Assembly: GCA_903864375.1 (NCBI GenBank)
Contig: CAIPFS010000043.1
Coordinates: 1 to 52,571, forward strand
Direction: 5' to 3'
Length of the DNA: 52,571 nucleotides
Source: an uncultured Verrucomicrobiota bacterium
GTDB taxonomy: Bacteria > Verrucomicrobiota > Verrucomicrobiia > Limisphaerales > UBA9464
The notes below the pieces were generated by a model. It did no database searches. It was given only the letters and a program-made list of their open reading frames with translations, and was not told where the DNA came from. Numbering within the stretch: position 1 is the stretch's first letter; each line of letters starts with the position of its first letter. A program made the translations under genes and the position numbers. Below are positions 8,383 through 18,297 of the stretch, piece by piece.

Positions 8383-9153
8383 ATGTCATTGCTCACCGGC
8401 AAGATCGGCGTTGTGTTTGGGGTCGCCAACAAGCGCTCCATCGCCTGGGCCATCGCCCAGGCCTGGAAGCGGGAAGGGGCCACGCTCGCGTTTACCTACC
8501 AGGGGGAACGTCTCAAGGAGAACGTCGAGGAATTGGCGGGCACCTTTGGACCCGACACGCTGATTTTGCCCTGCGACGTCACCCAGGATGCGCAAATCGA
8601 AGCCGTGTTTGCCCAGCTCCGCGAAAAGTTTGGTCGCCTGGACCTCCTGCTGCACAGCGTTGCCTTCGCGCCGCGCGACGCCCTGGAAGGAGATTTTCTC
8701 AATACCACCCGCGAGGCATTCCGGATTTCCCATGACGTGAGCGCCTATTCCCTGGTTGCCCTCGCCCGGGCGGCGGCACCGCTCATGACGTCGGGAGGCA
8801 GCATTGTCGCCATGTCCTATTACGGCGCCGAAAAGGTGATCCCCCACTACAATGTCATGGGAGTGGCGAAGGCATCCCTCGAAGCCAGCACCCGCTACCT
8901 TGCCTACAGCCTCGGCCCCCGAAAAATCCGGGTGAACTGCATCAGTGCGGGTCCGATGAACACCCTCGCCGCCCGCGGCATCTCCGGTCTCTCCGAGATG
9001 TTGAAGCACTACGAGGCCCATGCCCCGCTCCAGCGGAATGTGCTTCCGGATGAACTGGGCCACACCGGTGCATTCCTCGCCAGCGATGGGGCCGCAGCCA
9101 TCACCGGCCAGGTCTTGTACGTCGACTGCGGTTACCAGATCATGGGGATGTAA
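8383..9153 (+). CDS. fabI: Enoyl-[acyl-carrier-protein] reductase (NADH), FabI
   Basis: The 256-residue short-chain dehydrogenase/reductase closely follows FabI. It has the N-terminal nucleotide-binding GVANKRSIAWAIA segment (13-25), and the catalytic residues Tyr146 (MSYYGAE), Tyr156 (HYNVMG) and Lys163 (AKASLE) fall at the same numbering as in E. coli FabI. ISAGPMNTLAARGI precedes the substrate-binding loop, and it ends ITGQVLYVDCGYQIMGM. It carries out the last reduction in each cycle of type II fatty-acid synthesis in the cytosol. ATG 8383 is chosen over a TTG three codons earlier because MSLLTGK matches usual FabI starts. Its last 14 bases overlap the end of the convergent glucan synthase gene. 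Confidence 0.95.
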   Translation: MSLLTGKIGVVFGVANKRSIAWAIAQAWKREGATLAFTYQGERLKENVEELAGTFGPDTLILPCDVTQDAQIEAVFAQLREKFGRLDLLLHSVAFAPRDALEGDFLNTTREAFRISHDVSAYSLVALARAAAPLMTSGGSIVAMSYYGAEKVIPHYNVMGVAKASLEASTRYLAYSLGPRKIRVNCISAGPMNTLAARGISGLSEMLKHYEAHAPLQRNVLPDELGHTGAFLASDGAAAITGQVLYVDCGYQIMGM

Positions 9154-12100
9154 CCGCCGCGGTGGGAGTAGGAACAAGGTTCGTCGTCCCTGAAACGGCG
9201 ACGACCTGGATCTCAACCCCGATGGCTGTCGGCAGATCTGTCCCCATCTGTCCATCGGATGGCGTCGCATCGCCCCAGGTCAGAGTGACCACATGGTCCC
9301 GACGATCGTTTTTTAACGGAAGGATGACCCCGGGGATCACCTGACCATCCAGGGTCAGCACGCCTGCCGGGACGGATGGATGATTCGTCCTCGAAAGGTG
9401 AATGTGGTAGACTGAGTCCTGAAACCGATAGTGGAGGGTGCACTCGTTCCATTCGTGGGGAAGACGCGGCGTCAGGATGAGTGAATCACCGCTCCGGTTC
9501 AGTCCCAGGAGTGTTTCCACCAGAAGCCGGTACATCCAGCCAGCTGAGCCGGTGTACCAGGTCCATCCACCCCGTCCCGGATGGGTTGCACCCGAATAAA
9601 CGTCGGCCGCCACCACGTACGGTTCCACCTGATAGGTTGCAATGGCCCCGGGCGTGGCCCCGTGGAGCACCGGGTTGATCAACCCAAACAACTCCCAGGC
9701 CCGGTCATTCTGATCCAGCAAGGCAAACGCCATCACCGACCAGACGGCGGCATGGGTGTACTGCCCCCCGTTTTCGCGGACGCCGGGAATGTATCCCTTG
9801 ATGTAGCCGGGATTCATCGGGGACTTGTCAAACGGCGGTTCAAACAATTGGATCAAACGCTCCGCACGATGGACCAGATGTCGGTCGACCTGGGCCATGG
9901 CCTCGCGGGCCCGCGCAGGGTCGGCGGCACCGCTGATGACCGCCCAGCTTTGCGGCAGGGAATCAATCTGGCATTCCGAATTCAGGTGGGATCCCAATGG
10001 TTCACCATTATCGAAATAGGCCCGTCGATACCATTCCCCATCCCATCCCCCGGCTTCTATGTTTTTTTGAAGCTTCGACGCTTCAGCCCGACACCGATCC
10101 GCAAACTCAGCATCCCCGCGCTGCTGGGCAAGCCGTTCAAAATGCTTGAGCACGTCAAAGAGAAAAAAGGCGAGCCAGACGCTTTCCCCACGACCTTCAT
10201 TCCCCACCCGGTTCATACCGTCATTCCAGTCCCCACATCCCATCAGGGGGAGTCCGTGAGCTCCAAAGCGGAGACCCCGTTCGATGGCGCGCACGCTGTG
10301 CTCGTAGAGTGTGATGGATTCCTCGGCGGGGTTGGGCTGATCGTAATAGGCCTCCTCCTCGGGTTTGAGCGGGCGAGCCTCGAGAAGCCCGATCCGTTCA
10401 TCCAACACGGTACGGTCCCCAACGCACTCGACATACCGGCACATCACGTAGGGAAGCCAGAGGAAGTCGTCGGAAAAGTGGGTGCGCACGCCCTTTCCGG
10501 AGGGTGGATGCCACCAATGCTGAACGTCCCCCTCCCGGAACTGATGGGCGGCGGCCCGGAGCAGGTGTTCCCGGGTCAGTGCCGGCGCGGCGTGGACCAA
10601 CGCCAGGACATCCTGCAATTGATCCCGGAATCCATACGCCCCTCCGGATTGATAAAATCCCGTACGTGCCCAGAGACGGCAACCCAGGGTTTGATAGAGA
10701 AGCCAGCCGTTGGCCATGAAATTGACCGCGGGGTTGGGCGTCTCGACCTGGATGGAACCGAGGAGGCGTTCCCAATGGTTGCGGACCTGAGCCAGGGCAA
10801 TGCCGGTGGCGTCCAGTCGACGATAGCGCTGGATCAAGAGCTGCACATCCGGCAATCCCCGGCCTACGCCCAGCCGGAAGGTGGTTTCCCGCTCCCGGGC
10901 ATCCTCCAATTCCATCACCACCTGGACCGCACCGCAGGGGTCCAGCCCGGCCCCCACCCGTCCCGAGAGTCGCGAACTACGAAGGGCCGCCGGGTTTTCG
11001 AGAGTACCATTCCCGCCGATGAACTCCCGACGGTCGCCGGTGACGGTGCGGACGGGATCACTGACATCGACAAAGGCAATCCGATCCGGGAACTCGGTGT
11101 TGTAGAAATTCCGGGCGAGCAACGCCCCCGTCTTGAAGTCGACCTCGGTTTGAACATGGAGCAACGTCCTGGAACGGGACTCGCCCAGGACCCATTCCCA
11201 ATAGCCGGTGATGGAAATGCGGCGGGTTCGTCCCGAGTCATTTCTCAACTTCAAACGGGAGAATTTCACCGGGGCATCGATGGCGACAAAAACGGTCAAC
11301 TCCGAGTGGATACCGTTTTCCGTATGTTCAAAGACGCTGTAGCCAAACCCATGGCGGATGACATAGGGAGTTCCGCCCCGCACGGGCAGAGGGGTCGGTG
11401 ACCAGAATTGACCGGTTTCTTCGTCCCGGAGATACAGGGCTTCTCCGGGCGTATCCAGGACCGGGTCATTGCTCCACGGGGTGAGCCGGAATTCGTGGGA
11501 ATTTTCCACCCACGTATAGGCGGAACCACTTTCAGAAACCACCGTGCCGAAGGTGGGGTTGGCAATCACGTTGACCCACGGTGCGGGCGTGCTCCGACCC
11601 GGCTCCAGAGCGACGATATACTCCCGTCCGTCGTCCGAAAAGCCGCCGAGCCCGTTGGGGAAGCGGAGGACCGGTGTGGGAAGCGGTTGGGAGGACTCCG
11701 GTCCCCCCGAGCGGGTTGGGGACAACAAGGGAACGAGGGATACCAGGGCAAGGTGCGGTTCCACCTGATCGGCCAGCGTGCCGCGCTCATCGTCCACAAA
11801 GACGCGTGCCACCGCCTGCAGGAGGGTGCGGTCCTCATGCGACATCTGTTCCAGATGCCGGACAAAGATGCCGCCCGGCTTGTCGACAAGTTGGGCACCG
11901 ATCCCGGAGGACACCAGGCTCGTGACCTGATCGTGCAACGACTGGCGGTAAACCGAGATATCCTCATTTAGAATCACCAAATCGGTCAACAAACCCTTCA
12001 TCCGCCAGTAGGCGTGGGCCTTGACCAGCTGCCGGACGAGCTCGATCTTGTTCGCGTCACTGATCCGGAGCAGAAGGATGGGCAGATCGCCGGAGATGCC

Positions 12101-13387
12101 ATGACTCCACAAGGCGTTTTGTCCCCGGCGATTGCCGCGTAGGACGCCGGCATTCGCCCGTCTCACCGGGTCCGCGTAGACGAGGGCACTGGCCAGCCGA
12201 CTGTAGAGCTGGGCCTCCCCCTCGGAGGCGTCGAGATGCCGGAGAGTGACCTGCCCATGGGTCCAGGCGAGGTCAAAGCCGCGGTCTGCCATCCGGGAAC
12301 TTTGATAGCGCTCAACGAGCGCCACAGCGCCCTCCCGGCTTTCGGCGACACCGGTGACGATATCCACCACCAGGGTTTGATAGGGAGCGAGACGAAGCGT
12401 CCGCCGCAGGGAAAGAATGGGGTCGGGAACCGTCCCAAAGGTATTTGAAAATGGTGCGGATCCGGTCATGGCGGCGGGCCGGACAAGACTGCCGCATCGA
12501 CCGATGAAGCGGACCCGATCGGTCTCACAGGAAATGCCGCCGACATCGCCTCCGGGAACCACAAACACATGGACCAACCAGGGAGGCCTTTCATCAGCCG
12601 AACGGGCTCGGCGGGTGCAAAGCAATGCCGAGGAGCCGGGTTCAAATTCTGTTTGCAGGAAGAGTTTGCTGAACAAGGGATGCGATGCGTCAGCGGAAGT
12701 GAGCGCCAGAACCGGCTCCAGATAGGTGGTCACTTCCAATTCCCGAGCCAGGAGCGAATGGTTGCTGATGGTGAGTCTCCGAAGTTCGACATCGTCCTCC
12801 GGCGAGACGCTGATGGACAGATGCACATCGAGTTCACGATGGCGGTGCCGAAATTCCGCGCGGGCCTCGGTGAAAATGGTCTCGCTTCCCTGCAGGGTGC
12901 GGAGGGTGGGCTGGTGGGTGGCGGACCAGAATTCACCGGAGGCGGGTTCCCTCAGATAAACAAAGGTCCCCCGGTTATCGCAGGTGGCATCCTCCTGCCA
13001 GCGGGTGACGGCGAGATCCTTCCAGCGCCCGTATCCCCCGCCCGTACTACTGACCAAAACATGATACCGTCCGTTGGATAACAGTTGCACCTCGGGGGCA
13101 GGCGGCGAGGTGTCGGTGAACACCCGCATCATGCTTTCGCATTCCACGGCCAGGGTATGGGCCGTTTCCAGGGTGAGGTCCTCGCCAAAGACACCGGGCA
13201 CCGCCCGGGGAACACGCTCCTGCAGCAGCAGCTCGGAGGCCTTGAGCACCGGGCAGAGGAGAAACCGACGTTGCATGGGCCCGTCCTTGAGGAGTTGCGC
13301 CAGCGCCAGCAGACTCATCCCCTGATGGTGGACCATGTACGATTGGATGGTCACACTGGTCTCGCCGGGCGGCAGCCGGGTGGGGGG
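9140..13387 (-). CDS. Cyclic beta-1,2-glucan synthase, C-terminal part (GH94) after frameshift
   Basis: This frame continues the protein interrupted at the G6 run (13382-13387). It opens with RLPPGETS and then YMVHHQGMSLLALAQLL, which in intact cyclic glucan synthases follows directly on the segment ending the upstream frame. About 1,410 residues follow: two GH94-type carbohydrate-binding and catalytic regions, with GDWNDGMNRVG near 10210-10236 (the Asp is the GH94 general acid) and ENGGQYTHAAVW. In characterised synthases this part trims the linear glucan by phosphorolysis. Frame and codon use match the upstream part, so the two are one gene. If it were translated alone, the first Met would be near 13336. 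It ends inside the 3' end of convergent fabI. Confidence 0.82.
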   Translation of the reverse strand, partial: PPTRLPPGETSVTIQSYMVHHQGMSLLALAQLLKDGPMQRRFLLCPVLKASELLLQERVPRAVPGVFGEDLTLETAHTLAVECESMMRVFTDTSPPAPEVQLLSNGRYHVLVSSTGGGYGRWKDLAVTRWQEDATCDNRGTFVYLREPASGEFWSATHQPTLRTLQGSETIFTEARAEFRHRHRELDVHLSISVSPEDDVELRRLTISNHSLLARELEVTTYLEPVLALTSADASHPLFSKLFLQTEFEPGSSALLCTRRARSADERPPWLVHVFVVPGGDVGGISCETDRVRFIGRCGSLVRPAAMTGSAPFSNTFGTVPDPILSLRRTLRLAPYQTLVVDIVTGVAESREGAVALVERYQSSRMADRGFDLAWTHGQVTLRHLDASEGEAQLYSRLASALVYADPVRRANAGVLRGNRRGQNALWSHGISGDLPILLLRISDANKIELVRQLVKAHAYWRMKGLLTDLVILNEDISVYRQSLHDQVTSLVSSGIGAQLVDKPGGIFVRHLEQMSHEDRTLLQAVARVFVDDERGTLADQVEPHLALVSLVPLLSPTRSGGPESSQPLPTPVLRFPNGLGGFSDDGREYIVALEPGRSTPAPWVNVIANPTFGTVVSESGSAYTWVENSHEFRLTPWSNDPVLDTPGEALYLRDEETGQFWSPTPLPVRGGTPYVIRHGFGYSVFEHTENGIHSELTVFVAIDAPVKFSRLKLRNDSGRTRRISITGYWEWVLGESRSRTLLHVQTEVDFKTGALLARNFYNTEFPDRIAFVDVSDPVRTVTGDRREFIGGNGTLENPAALRSSRLSGRVGAGLDPCGAVQVVMELEDARERETTFRLGVGRGLPDVQLLIQRYRRLDATGIALAQVRNHWERLLGSIQVETPNPAVNFMANGWLLYQTLGCRLWARTGFYQSGGAYGFRDQLQDVLALVHAAPALTREHLLRAAAHQFREGDVQHWWHPPSGKGVRTHFSDDFLWLPYVMCRYVECVGDRTVLDERIGLLEARPLKPEEEAYYDQPNPAEESITLYEHSVRAIERGLRFGAHGLPLMGCGDWNDGMNRVGNEGRGESVWLAFFLFDVLKHFERLAQQRGDAEFADRCRAEASKLQKNIEAGGWDGEWYRRAYFDNGEPLGSHLNSECQIDSLPQSWAVISGAADPARAREAMAQVDRHLVHRAERLIQLFEPPFDKSPMNPGYIKGYIPGVRENGGQYTHAAVWSVMAFALLDQNDRAWELFGLINPVLHGATPGAIATYQVEPYVVAADVYSGATHPGRGGWTWYTGSAGWMYRLLVETLLGLNRSGDSLILTPRLPHEWNECTLHYRFQDSVYHIHLSRTNHPSVPAGVLTLDGQVIPGVILPLKNDRRDHVVTLTWGDATPSDGQMGTDLPTAIGVEIQVVAVSGTTNLVPTPTAAVTSP

Positions 13388-16300
13388 TATAGTCGATGGC
13401 CTCATAGAATCCATAGGTTCCACATCGGGCATCCCGGTCCATTCGCTGGAGGTTTTCGCAGGCGGAAACGGGGTCAACCATCAGGGCCAACGCGGTGGCA
13501 TACGGCGCGATGACCAAATCCTCGGATAAGCCGCGCTTGAGACCAAGCCCGGGGACGCCGAACGCGCGATACTGGTAATTCAGTTCCACGTCGGTCCGAT
13601 TGTACCCGGACTCGGAAATCCCCCAGGGAACACCCCTCAAGCGGCCGTACGCCATTTGCTGCCGGACTGCCGCCCGGCAGGTCCGATCGAGCAGCGTGTT
13701 TTCAAAGGACGGCATCACCAGCATCGGCATCAGGTATTCGAACATGGATCCGCTCCAGGAAACCAGGTTGGGCCCGCACCGTCCCCCCACCAATAACCGA
13801 CCGAGGGCAAACCAGTGATTCTGTGGAATCTGACCCAGGGCGATGGACACATAGCTGCACAATCGCGCCTCGGACGCCAAAAGGTCATAGTATCCGGAAT
13901 CACACCGGTGCTCCCCCATCCTGAAGCCGGTCGAAAAGAGCTTGCGATCGAAATCAAACAGGAAGGTGAAATCCATGGCAGCCATGGCTTCACAGGACCG
14001 GGCGAGCTCCTCGAGCTCCGCCAGACGCTTCCGGGACCGATTCGCCGACTCCCGCAGCTTTCCCGCCAGTATCAATCCCGCGTCGACCGACTCTTTCGAC
14101 GGCCCAACGCCTTCGCCCGGTTGGACACCGGCCTCCATCACCAGGGCCAGCTTCGCAGTAAGGTCCGCCCATTCCCGCAATCCCAAAGGACGATCCAGGG
14201 AGGATATCGCCGATTCCCACTCACGACCGGATGGACCGCGAACGGTCGTGGGGGTCGTCTTCGTAGCGTCCGGCCGGTCCGCCTCCATCAGCCACGGTGC
14301 GAGGAATACAAGATCCGACTGGTGGTCGCGACAGTTCTGCCGGAGGGCGTGAGCCCAGTCCCTCCAGGAGCTTCCGGGCACGGGAGGCGATGAGATGAGC
14401 AATTCGGTGAGTCGCAGGGCCTCCGACAGGCGATGTTCAGCCGCCACAAGTCCGGCCGTTGGCTCGGCCAGAACGGCCTCGATTTCATCCAGAGCTCCGG
14501 CGGGTGCGCCCTCGAGTCGAAGAACCCGGATCGTATCCAGAAGACCGGAGACTGGATTCTGGAGGTTCATGGGCAGCTCGGCCATTTCGCGCAGACCGGA
14601 GGAAAGGGTGAGGAGGTGGCCCGCCAGGTTGCCACTGTCGACACTGCTGATATACAGCGGGACCAGCGGCTCAAGCGTCCGGGTGTGATACCAGTTGTAG
14701 AAATGACCCCGATGTCGGTCGAGCCGCTCCATCGTGGTCAGGGCGTCGCGTGTGCGCCGAAGCAGCATCCCCGCCGATTGATGGCCAAAGTCGCAGGCCG
14801 CCAGATTGGCGAGCAGGGCCAATCCCATGTTGGTGGGGGATGTTCGCGAGGCCACCCGGCCCTCCGGGATTTCCTGAAAATTATCCGGCGGCAGCCAATG
14901 TTCCTCTGCATTCACAAAGGTTTCAAAGAACCGCCAGGTTCTGCGGGCGGTGACCCCAAGGAATCGAATCTGGTCCGCAGTCAGTGCAGGCGGAAGGGAC
15001 GGAATCGGACGGCTGATCCACCAGGCCATCCCGGGTCCCAACCACCAGAGAATCAAAAACGGGGCTGCAACGGTGAGACTGGCCGGCTGGACGATCCAGA
15101 TCACGCACCCTCCGAACGTGGCCACCAACGGAGCGCTGACCATGCTCAAATACGAGCCGAGCAACCCGACGGCATTCTGTCGGGCAGACTCGCCGGAGGA
15201 GCGCCATTGCAGCAATCGACGACCGGTGATGAACAACCGGGCCAGCGTCCGGAAGATGGCGTCGAGATTGAGGGCGGCATCGCAGGGAAGAAACGCGACG
15301 TTCAGCAACAGCTGGCCGAGTTGCTGAAGGACCGTGAGGCCCACCTGACAGAGGTGGAGTTCCGTGGGAATCTCCCCGGGCTTGGAAAGGACGGACCCCA
15401 CCGCAGTCAGCAACGCCGGAAGGATCATCACCGACACCACCAGGAGAGCCGCTTCACCGCTCAATGTCGGAAGGAACAGCCAGCTGGCCAGGAGGAAGGT
15501 GGTCAGCGCGGCGGGAACCAGACTCCGGCGAAGATTGTCCAGCAGCTTCCATTGCGAAAGGAGGGTCAGGGGATTGGGTTGGAATACTCCGTCCACCCCC
15601 GGTGTCCGCCGCAGCAACCAGCGGATTGCCTGCCAGTCGCCGCGAATCCAGCGGTGGCGGCGGGCGGTGTCGACGCTGTAGCGGGTGGGAAATCCCTCAT
15701 AAAACTCCACATCACTCACCAGGGCGGATCGCGCATGACACGCTTCAAGGAGGTCATGGCTCAGGACCGTGTTTTCCGGGAAGCGACCGGCCATCACGCG
15801 TTCAAAGGCATCCACATCATAAATGCCCTTGCCGACAAAGGATCCCTCCTGAAACAGGTCCTGATACAGGTCCGACACGGCCCGGGTATAGGGGTCAATA
15901 CCGGAATCGCCGGCAAACAGGCGGGCAAACCAGGTGCGCCGGGCGGTCGTCAGGCTCACGCCCACCCGCGGCTGAAGAATGCCGTAGCCCTCGACGACGA
16001 TGCCCCGGACCGGGTCAAATTCAGGGCGATTCAGCCGGTGGGACATGATCCCGACCAATTGCCGGGCGGCGTCCCTCGGCAACTGGGTGTCCGAATCGAG
16101 CGTGATGACGTATCGGACCGATGGAAAAATCCCGGTTTCCCCCACGACCGTGGAAAAGCATCCGGCGGCCCCGCCACGAAGGAGTGAGTTGAACTCACTC
16201 AATTTTCCCCGCTTTCGCTCGTAACCCATCCACAATCCCTCCCCGGCATTCCATCTCCGGGGGCGGTGAAGCAGGTAAAAAATGCTACGACCGGCGGTTG

Positions 16301-17990
16301 AATGGCGTTGATTCAAGGCAACGATGCCGAGACGGGCCCTTTCCAGCACGAAGGCATCCTGGGGCGTAGTTTCGGTGATTGAATCCAGGAAATCCGTCAA
16401 CAGGGCAAAATGCAGGTGGGCATCGGGATTTGCCAGGTGATGAATCTCCAGGTTTCCGATGAGCTGGTCGACTTCGTCCTCGGTGGAAATCAACGTGGGA
16501 ACCACCACCATGGTGCGCCGGTCCGCAGGCAATCCCAGGGAATAATCCAACCGGGGAAGAAGCCGCGGCTTTACCATCCAGCCGCACAGCAGATTGCTCA
16601 GAGCCACCGCCAACTGACTCGCCCCCATCGCGACCAACGGGATGAACCAGATGTAACTTGCCTGTGTGAAACCCGCCGTTTGCAACTGGAGGTTCCACGC
16701 CATGACCGCCAGAAGCGTCAAGGCGCAGACACCACCGCAGTAGAACAGCAACGGATGATCCAGAAGCGCCGACTCCACCCAGGACGACCACGGCAACCGC
16801 ACCGACAGATCCCTCCTCAACGCATCGGCACCCCGGTCGGCCAGGTGAAATCCCACATGGGCGGAACGCGCGTTGGGCCCTGATTTTCCAGCACCGTCCA
16901 CGGCATGCCCGATGGCCCGCTCCGCGGCCTCCGTTTCACTGACAGTTCCATGACGTGCCAGGGACTCGATCGCATGCCGGTAGGAGTCCCGGGTTTGAAA
17001 ATCCATTTCAGGATACACTGCAGCCGGGTCGGACCGCAAAATGGTCTCGACCCGGCTGTGGGATTCCACGAATCGCATCCAGTCCATGGTGCTGAGAAAC
17101 CGGAGGCTGGAAATGCAGTGGCTGACGGAAACCTGGTCGGCAGCCTGGCTCTGACTCTCCTGATGTACCAGGAGCTCAATGGAGGTCCCCTTCTCCGACA
17201 GACGCTGATCCAGCCAGGTGCGGGCGAGTTGGAGGACGGGACTCTGTCGTGAAAGGCGCTGACAGAATTCCGCCACGAATGAACTGGATAACTTCAGGTC
17301 CGCCCTGGCCATCTCGGCCACCACAATCACAAGCCCGGACGGTTGTTCCCCGGTCATCTCCTGCAGGCGATTCACCCAGGTGACCGCCGAATCCCGATCA
17401 GCCCTCGCCAGTGTCAGCCGGTTGGCAATCCGCTGAAGGTTTTCGATCAGCCCGAGGCGGAGCATGATGGGAATGGCCCAGAGCTCCCCCAGCTTGAGCC
17501 AGGAAACGGATTGATAGGCACCGATAAAGCTGGCCAGTGGCTCGGCGTCGATTTGGGCATCCACGTGGGCAATCAATTCCAGAATGATGTCGTAGACGCG
17601 GGGCAACCCACTGGAGGAGCCCCCGACCAGCCGCGGCAGTTCACGACTGTACCCGCGAGGCAGATGCCGACGGGCGAGATGGATCTGTTCCTCTATCAAA
17701 TAGAAGTTGTCCAGCAGCCACTCCGCCGCGGGCGTCAGGTGACGCTCGCGCCCGATTATGAGCGTGGATCGGTTGAAATTCCGAAGGACCTGCTCGTTGG
17801 CATCCAGGCATGCCAGCAGACGATTGTCCCGGTGACGGATGATGACCTCATGGTTCGTCGCCAGGGTCCGCGCGTGCCGGACCAACTGTTCGGAGCTCAT
17901 CAACTCTCCCCGGAGTGGCGGCTCGCCACTTGCCGGATGGAGGTGACGGGCGACCCACCGGGGGACGATGGAGATAAGGCTTTGAATCAT
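13047..17990 (-). CDS. Cyclic beta-1,2-glucan synthase, N-terminal part (GT84), frameshifted
   Basis: About 1,535 genuine residues run from ATG 17990 to the G6 run; the remaining codons down to 13047 are out-of-frame tail. The N-terminus has the family segment ELMSSEQLVRHARTLA. Two blocks of membrane segments (about 400-480 and 815-960) flank a GT84 glycosyltransferase domain: VVVPTLISTEDEVDQL, a DxD-type DSDTQLPRDA near residue 630, and HRWIRGDW near 780 (QxxRW-like). A glycoamylase-like domain (about 1290-1530) with ISESGYN and GTYGFYEAIDYTP follows. Corrected, the gene would encode about 2,950 residues, the usual size for Cgs/NdvB (roughly 2,800-2,900). The enzyme makes periplasmic cyclic glucans from UDP-glucose in the inner membrane, typically for osmotic adaptation. 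It is last in the minus-strand stress block. Confidence 0.85.
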   Translation of the reverse strand: MIQSLISIVPRWVARHLHPASGEPPLRGELMSSEQLVRHARTLATNHEVIIRHRDNRLLACLDANEQVLRNFNRSTLIIGRERHLTPAAEWLLDNFYLIEEQIHLARRHLPRGYSRELPRLVGGSSSGLPRVYDIILELIAHVDAQIDAEPLASFIGAYQSVSWLKLGELWAIPIMLRLGLIENLQRIANRLTLARADRDSAVTWVNRLQEMTGEQPSGLVIVVAEMARADLKLSSSFVAEFCQRLSRQSPVLQLARTWLDQRLSEKGTSIELLVHQESQSQAADQVSVSHCISSLRFLSTMDWMRFVESHSRVETILRSDPAAVYPEMDFQTRDSYRHAIESLARHGTVSETEAAERAIGHAVDGAGKSGPNARSAHVGFHLADRGADALRRDLSVRLPWSSWVESALLDHPLLFYCGGVCALTLLAVMAWNLQLQTAGFTQASYIWFIPLVAMGASQLAVALSNLLCGWMVKPRLLPRLDYSLGLPADRRTMVVVPTLISTEDEVDQLIGNLEIHHLANPDAHLHFALLTDFLDSITETTPQDAFVLERARLGIVALNQRHSTAGRSIFYLLHRPRRWNAGEGLWMGYERKRGKLSEFNSLLRGGAAGCFSTVVGETGIFPSVRYVITLDSDTQLPRDAARQLVGIMSHRLNRPEFDPVRGIVVEGYGILQPRVGVSLTTARRTWFARLFAGDSGIDPYTRAVSDLYQDLFQEGSFVGKGIYDVDAFERVMAGRFPENTVLSHDLLEACHARSALVSDVEFYEGFPTRYSVDTARRHRWIRGDWQAIRWLLRRTPGVDGVFQPNPLTLLSQWKLLDNLRRSLVPAALTTFLLASWLFLPTLSGEAALLVVSVMILPALLTAVGSVLSKPGEIPTELHLCQVGLTVLQQLGQLLLNVAFLPCDAALNLDAIFRTLARLFITGRRLLQWRSSGESARQNAVGLLGSYLSMVSAPLVATFGGCVIWIVQPASLTVAAPFLILWWLGPGMAWWISRPIPSLPPALTADQIRFLGVTARRTWRFFETFVNAEEHWLPPDNFQEIPEGRVASRTSPTNMGLALLANLAACDFGHQSAGMLLRRTRDALTTMERLDRHRGHFYNWYHTRTLEPLVPLYISSVDSGNLAGHLLTLSSGLREMAELPMNLQNPVSGLLDTIRVLRLEGAPAGALDEIEAVLAEPTAGLVAAEHRLSEALRLTELLISSPPVPGSSWRDWAHALRQNCRDHQSDLVFLAPWLMEADRPDATKTTPTTVRGPSGREWESAISSLDRPLGLREWADLTAKLALVMEAGVQPGEGVGPSKESVDAGLILAGKLRESANRSRKRLAELEELARSCEAMAAMDFTFLFDFDRKLFSTGFRMGEHRCDSGYYDLLASEARLCSYVSIALGQIPQNHWFALGRLLVGGRCGPNLVSWSGSMFEYLMPMLVMPSFENTLLDRTCRAAVRQQMAYGRLRGVPWGISESGYNRTDVELNYQYRAFGVPGLGLKRGLSEDLVIAPYATALALMVDPVSACENLQRMDRDARCGTYGFYEAIDYTPHPAAARRDQCDHPIVHGPPSGDESAGAGATPQGRAHATSVSPLPGAQGLRAAAAGACSPGGARCLWRGPHPGNGPYPGRGMRKHDAGVHRHLAACPRGATVIQRTVSCFGQ
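13382..13387 (-). other. Frameshift site: six-base G run (C6 on coding strand)
   Basis: On the coding strand the sequence runs GACTAT ACCCCCC ACCCGG. Upstream it is read as FYEAIDYTP and must be followed by TRLPPGETS to keep the family sequence. That needs five C, but six are present, so one extra base shifts the upstream frame into a short wrong tail ending at 13047 while the true continuation sits in another frame. It may be a homopolymer sequencing error, a true mutation, a phase-variable tract or programmed slippage. Confidence 0.85.
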
Positions 17991-18072
17991 GGCCTGGATT
18001 CAATCCCCGCCCTCAGCGTCAGCTCCGCACAGGCATTCCAGCCTGCGTTCCCCTCACCTGGATCGCGCGGAT

Positions 18073-18222
18073 TCAATTTCCGCGTCGCCCTGAGATGAGA
18101 TTGACGAGAATCATGACCACGGCGACCACCAGCAGAATGTGGATGAATCCGCCAATGGTATAACTGCTGACCAATCCAAGGACCCAGAGGATCAGGAGGA
18201 TGACGGCAATGGTGTAAAGCAT
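18073..18222 (-). CDS. Lmo0937-type small membrane protein (DUF5670)
   Basis: A 49-residue peptide starting MLYTIAVILLILWVLG with two hydrophobic segments (about 2-20 and 26-43) and a short basic end, ISGRRGN. This matches the Lmo0937 family of tiny membrane proteins, which commonly sit among general-stress genes. The ATG at 18222 is chosen since 16 extra upstream codons are non-hydrophobic and not family-like. It lies between the triple-BON gene and the glucan synthase, 82 bases before the latter, on the same strand. Molecular role unknown. Confidence 0.8.
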   Translation of the reverse strand: MLYTIAVILLILWVLGLVSSYTIGGFIHILLVVAVVMILVNLISGRRGN

Positions 18223-18297
18223 GGGAATGGGGGTGTGGACTGCATTGAGAACCAGCCTGGACCGGCACATGAGGTGCCGGTCGCTCGTCTGGTTTTC

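Noticed and set aside
9581..11401. A 606-codon open frame on the plus strand
   Set aside because: It is antisense to the GH94 part of the glucan synthase, whose family motifs are unmistakable; the antisense frame has no recognisable motif.
13047..13381. C-terminal tail of the upstream synthase frame
   Set aside because: Residues after the G6 run are Arg/Pro/Ala-rich and unlike the family; they are out-of-frame translation.
14433..16187. A 584-codon open frame on the plus strand
   Set aside because: It is antisense to the GT84 part of the synthase; composition is Gly/Gln/Arg-rich and motif-free.
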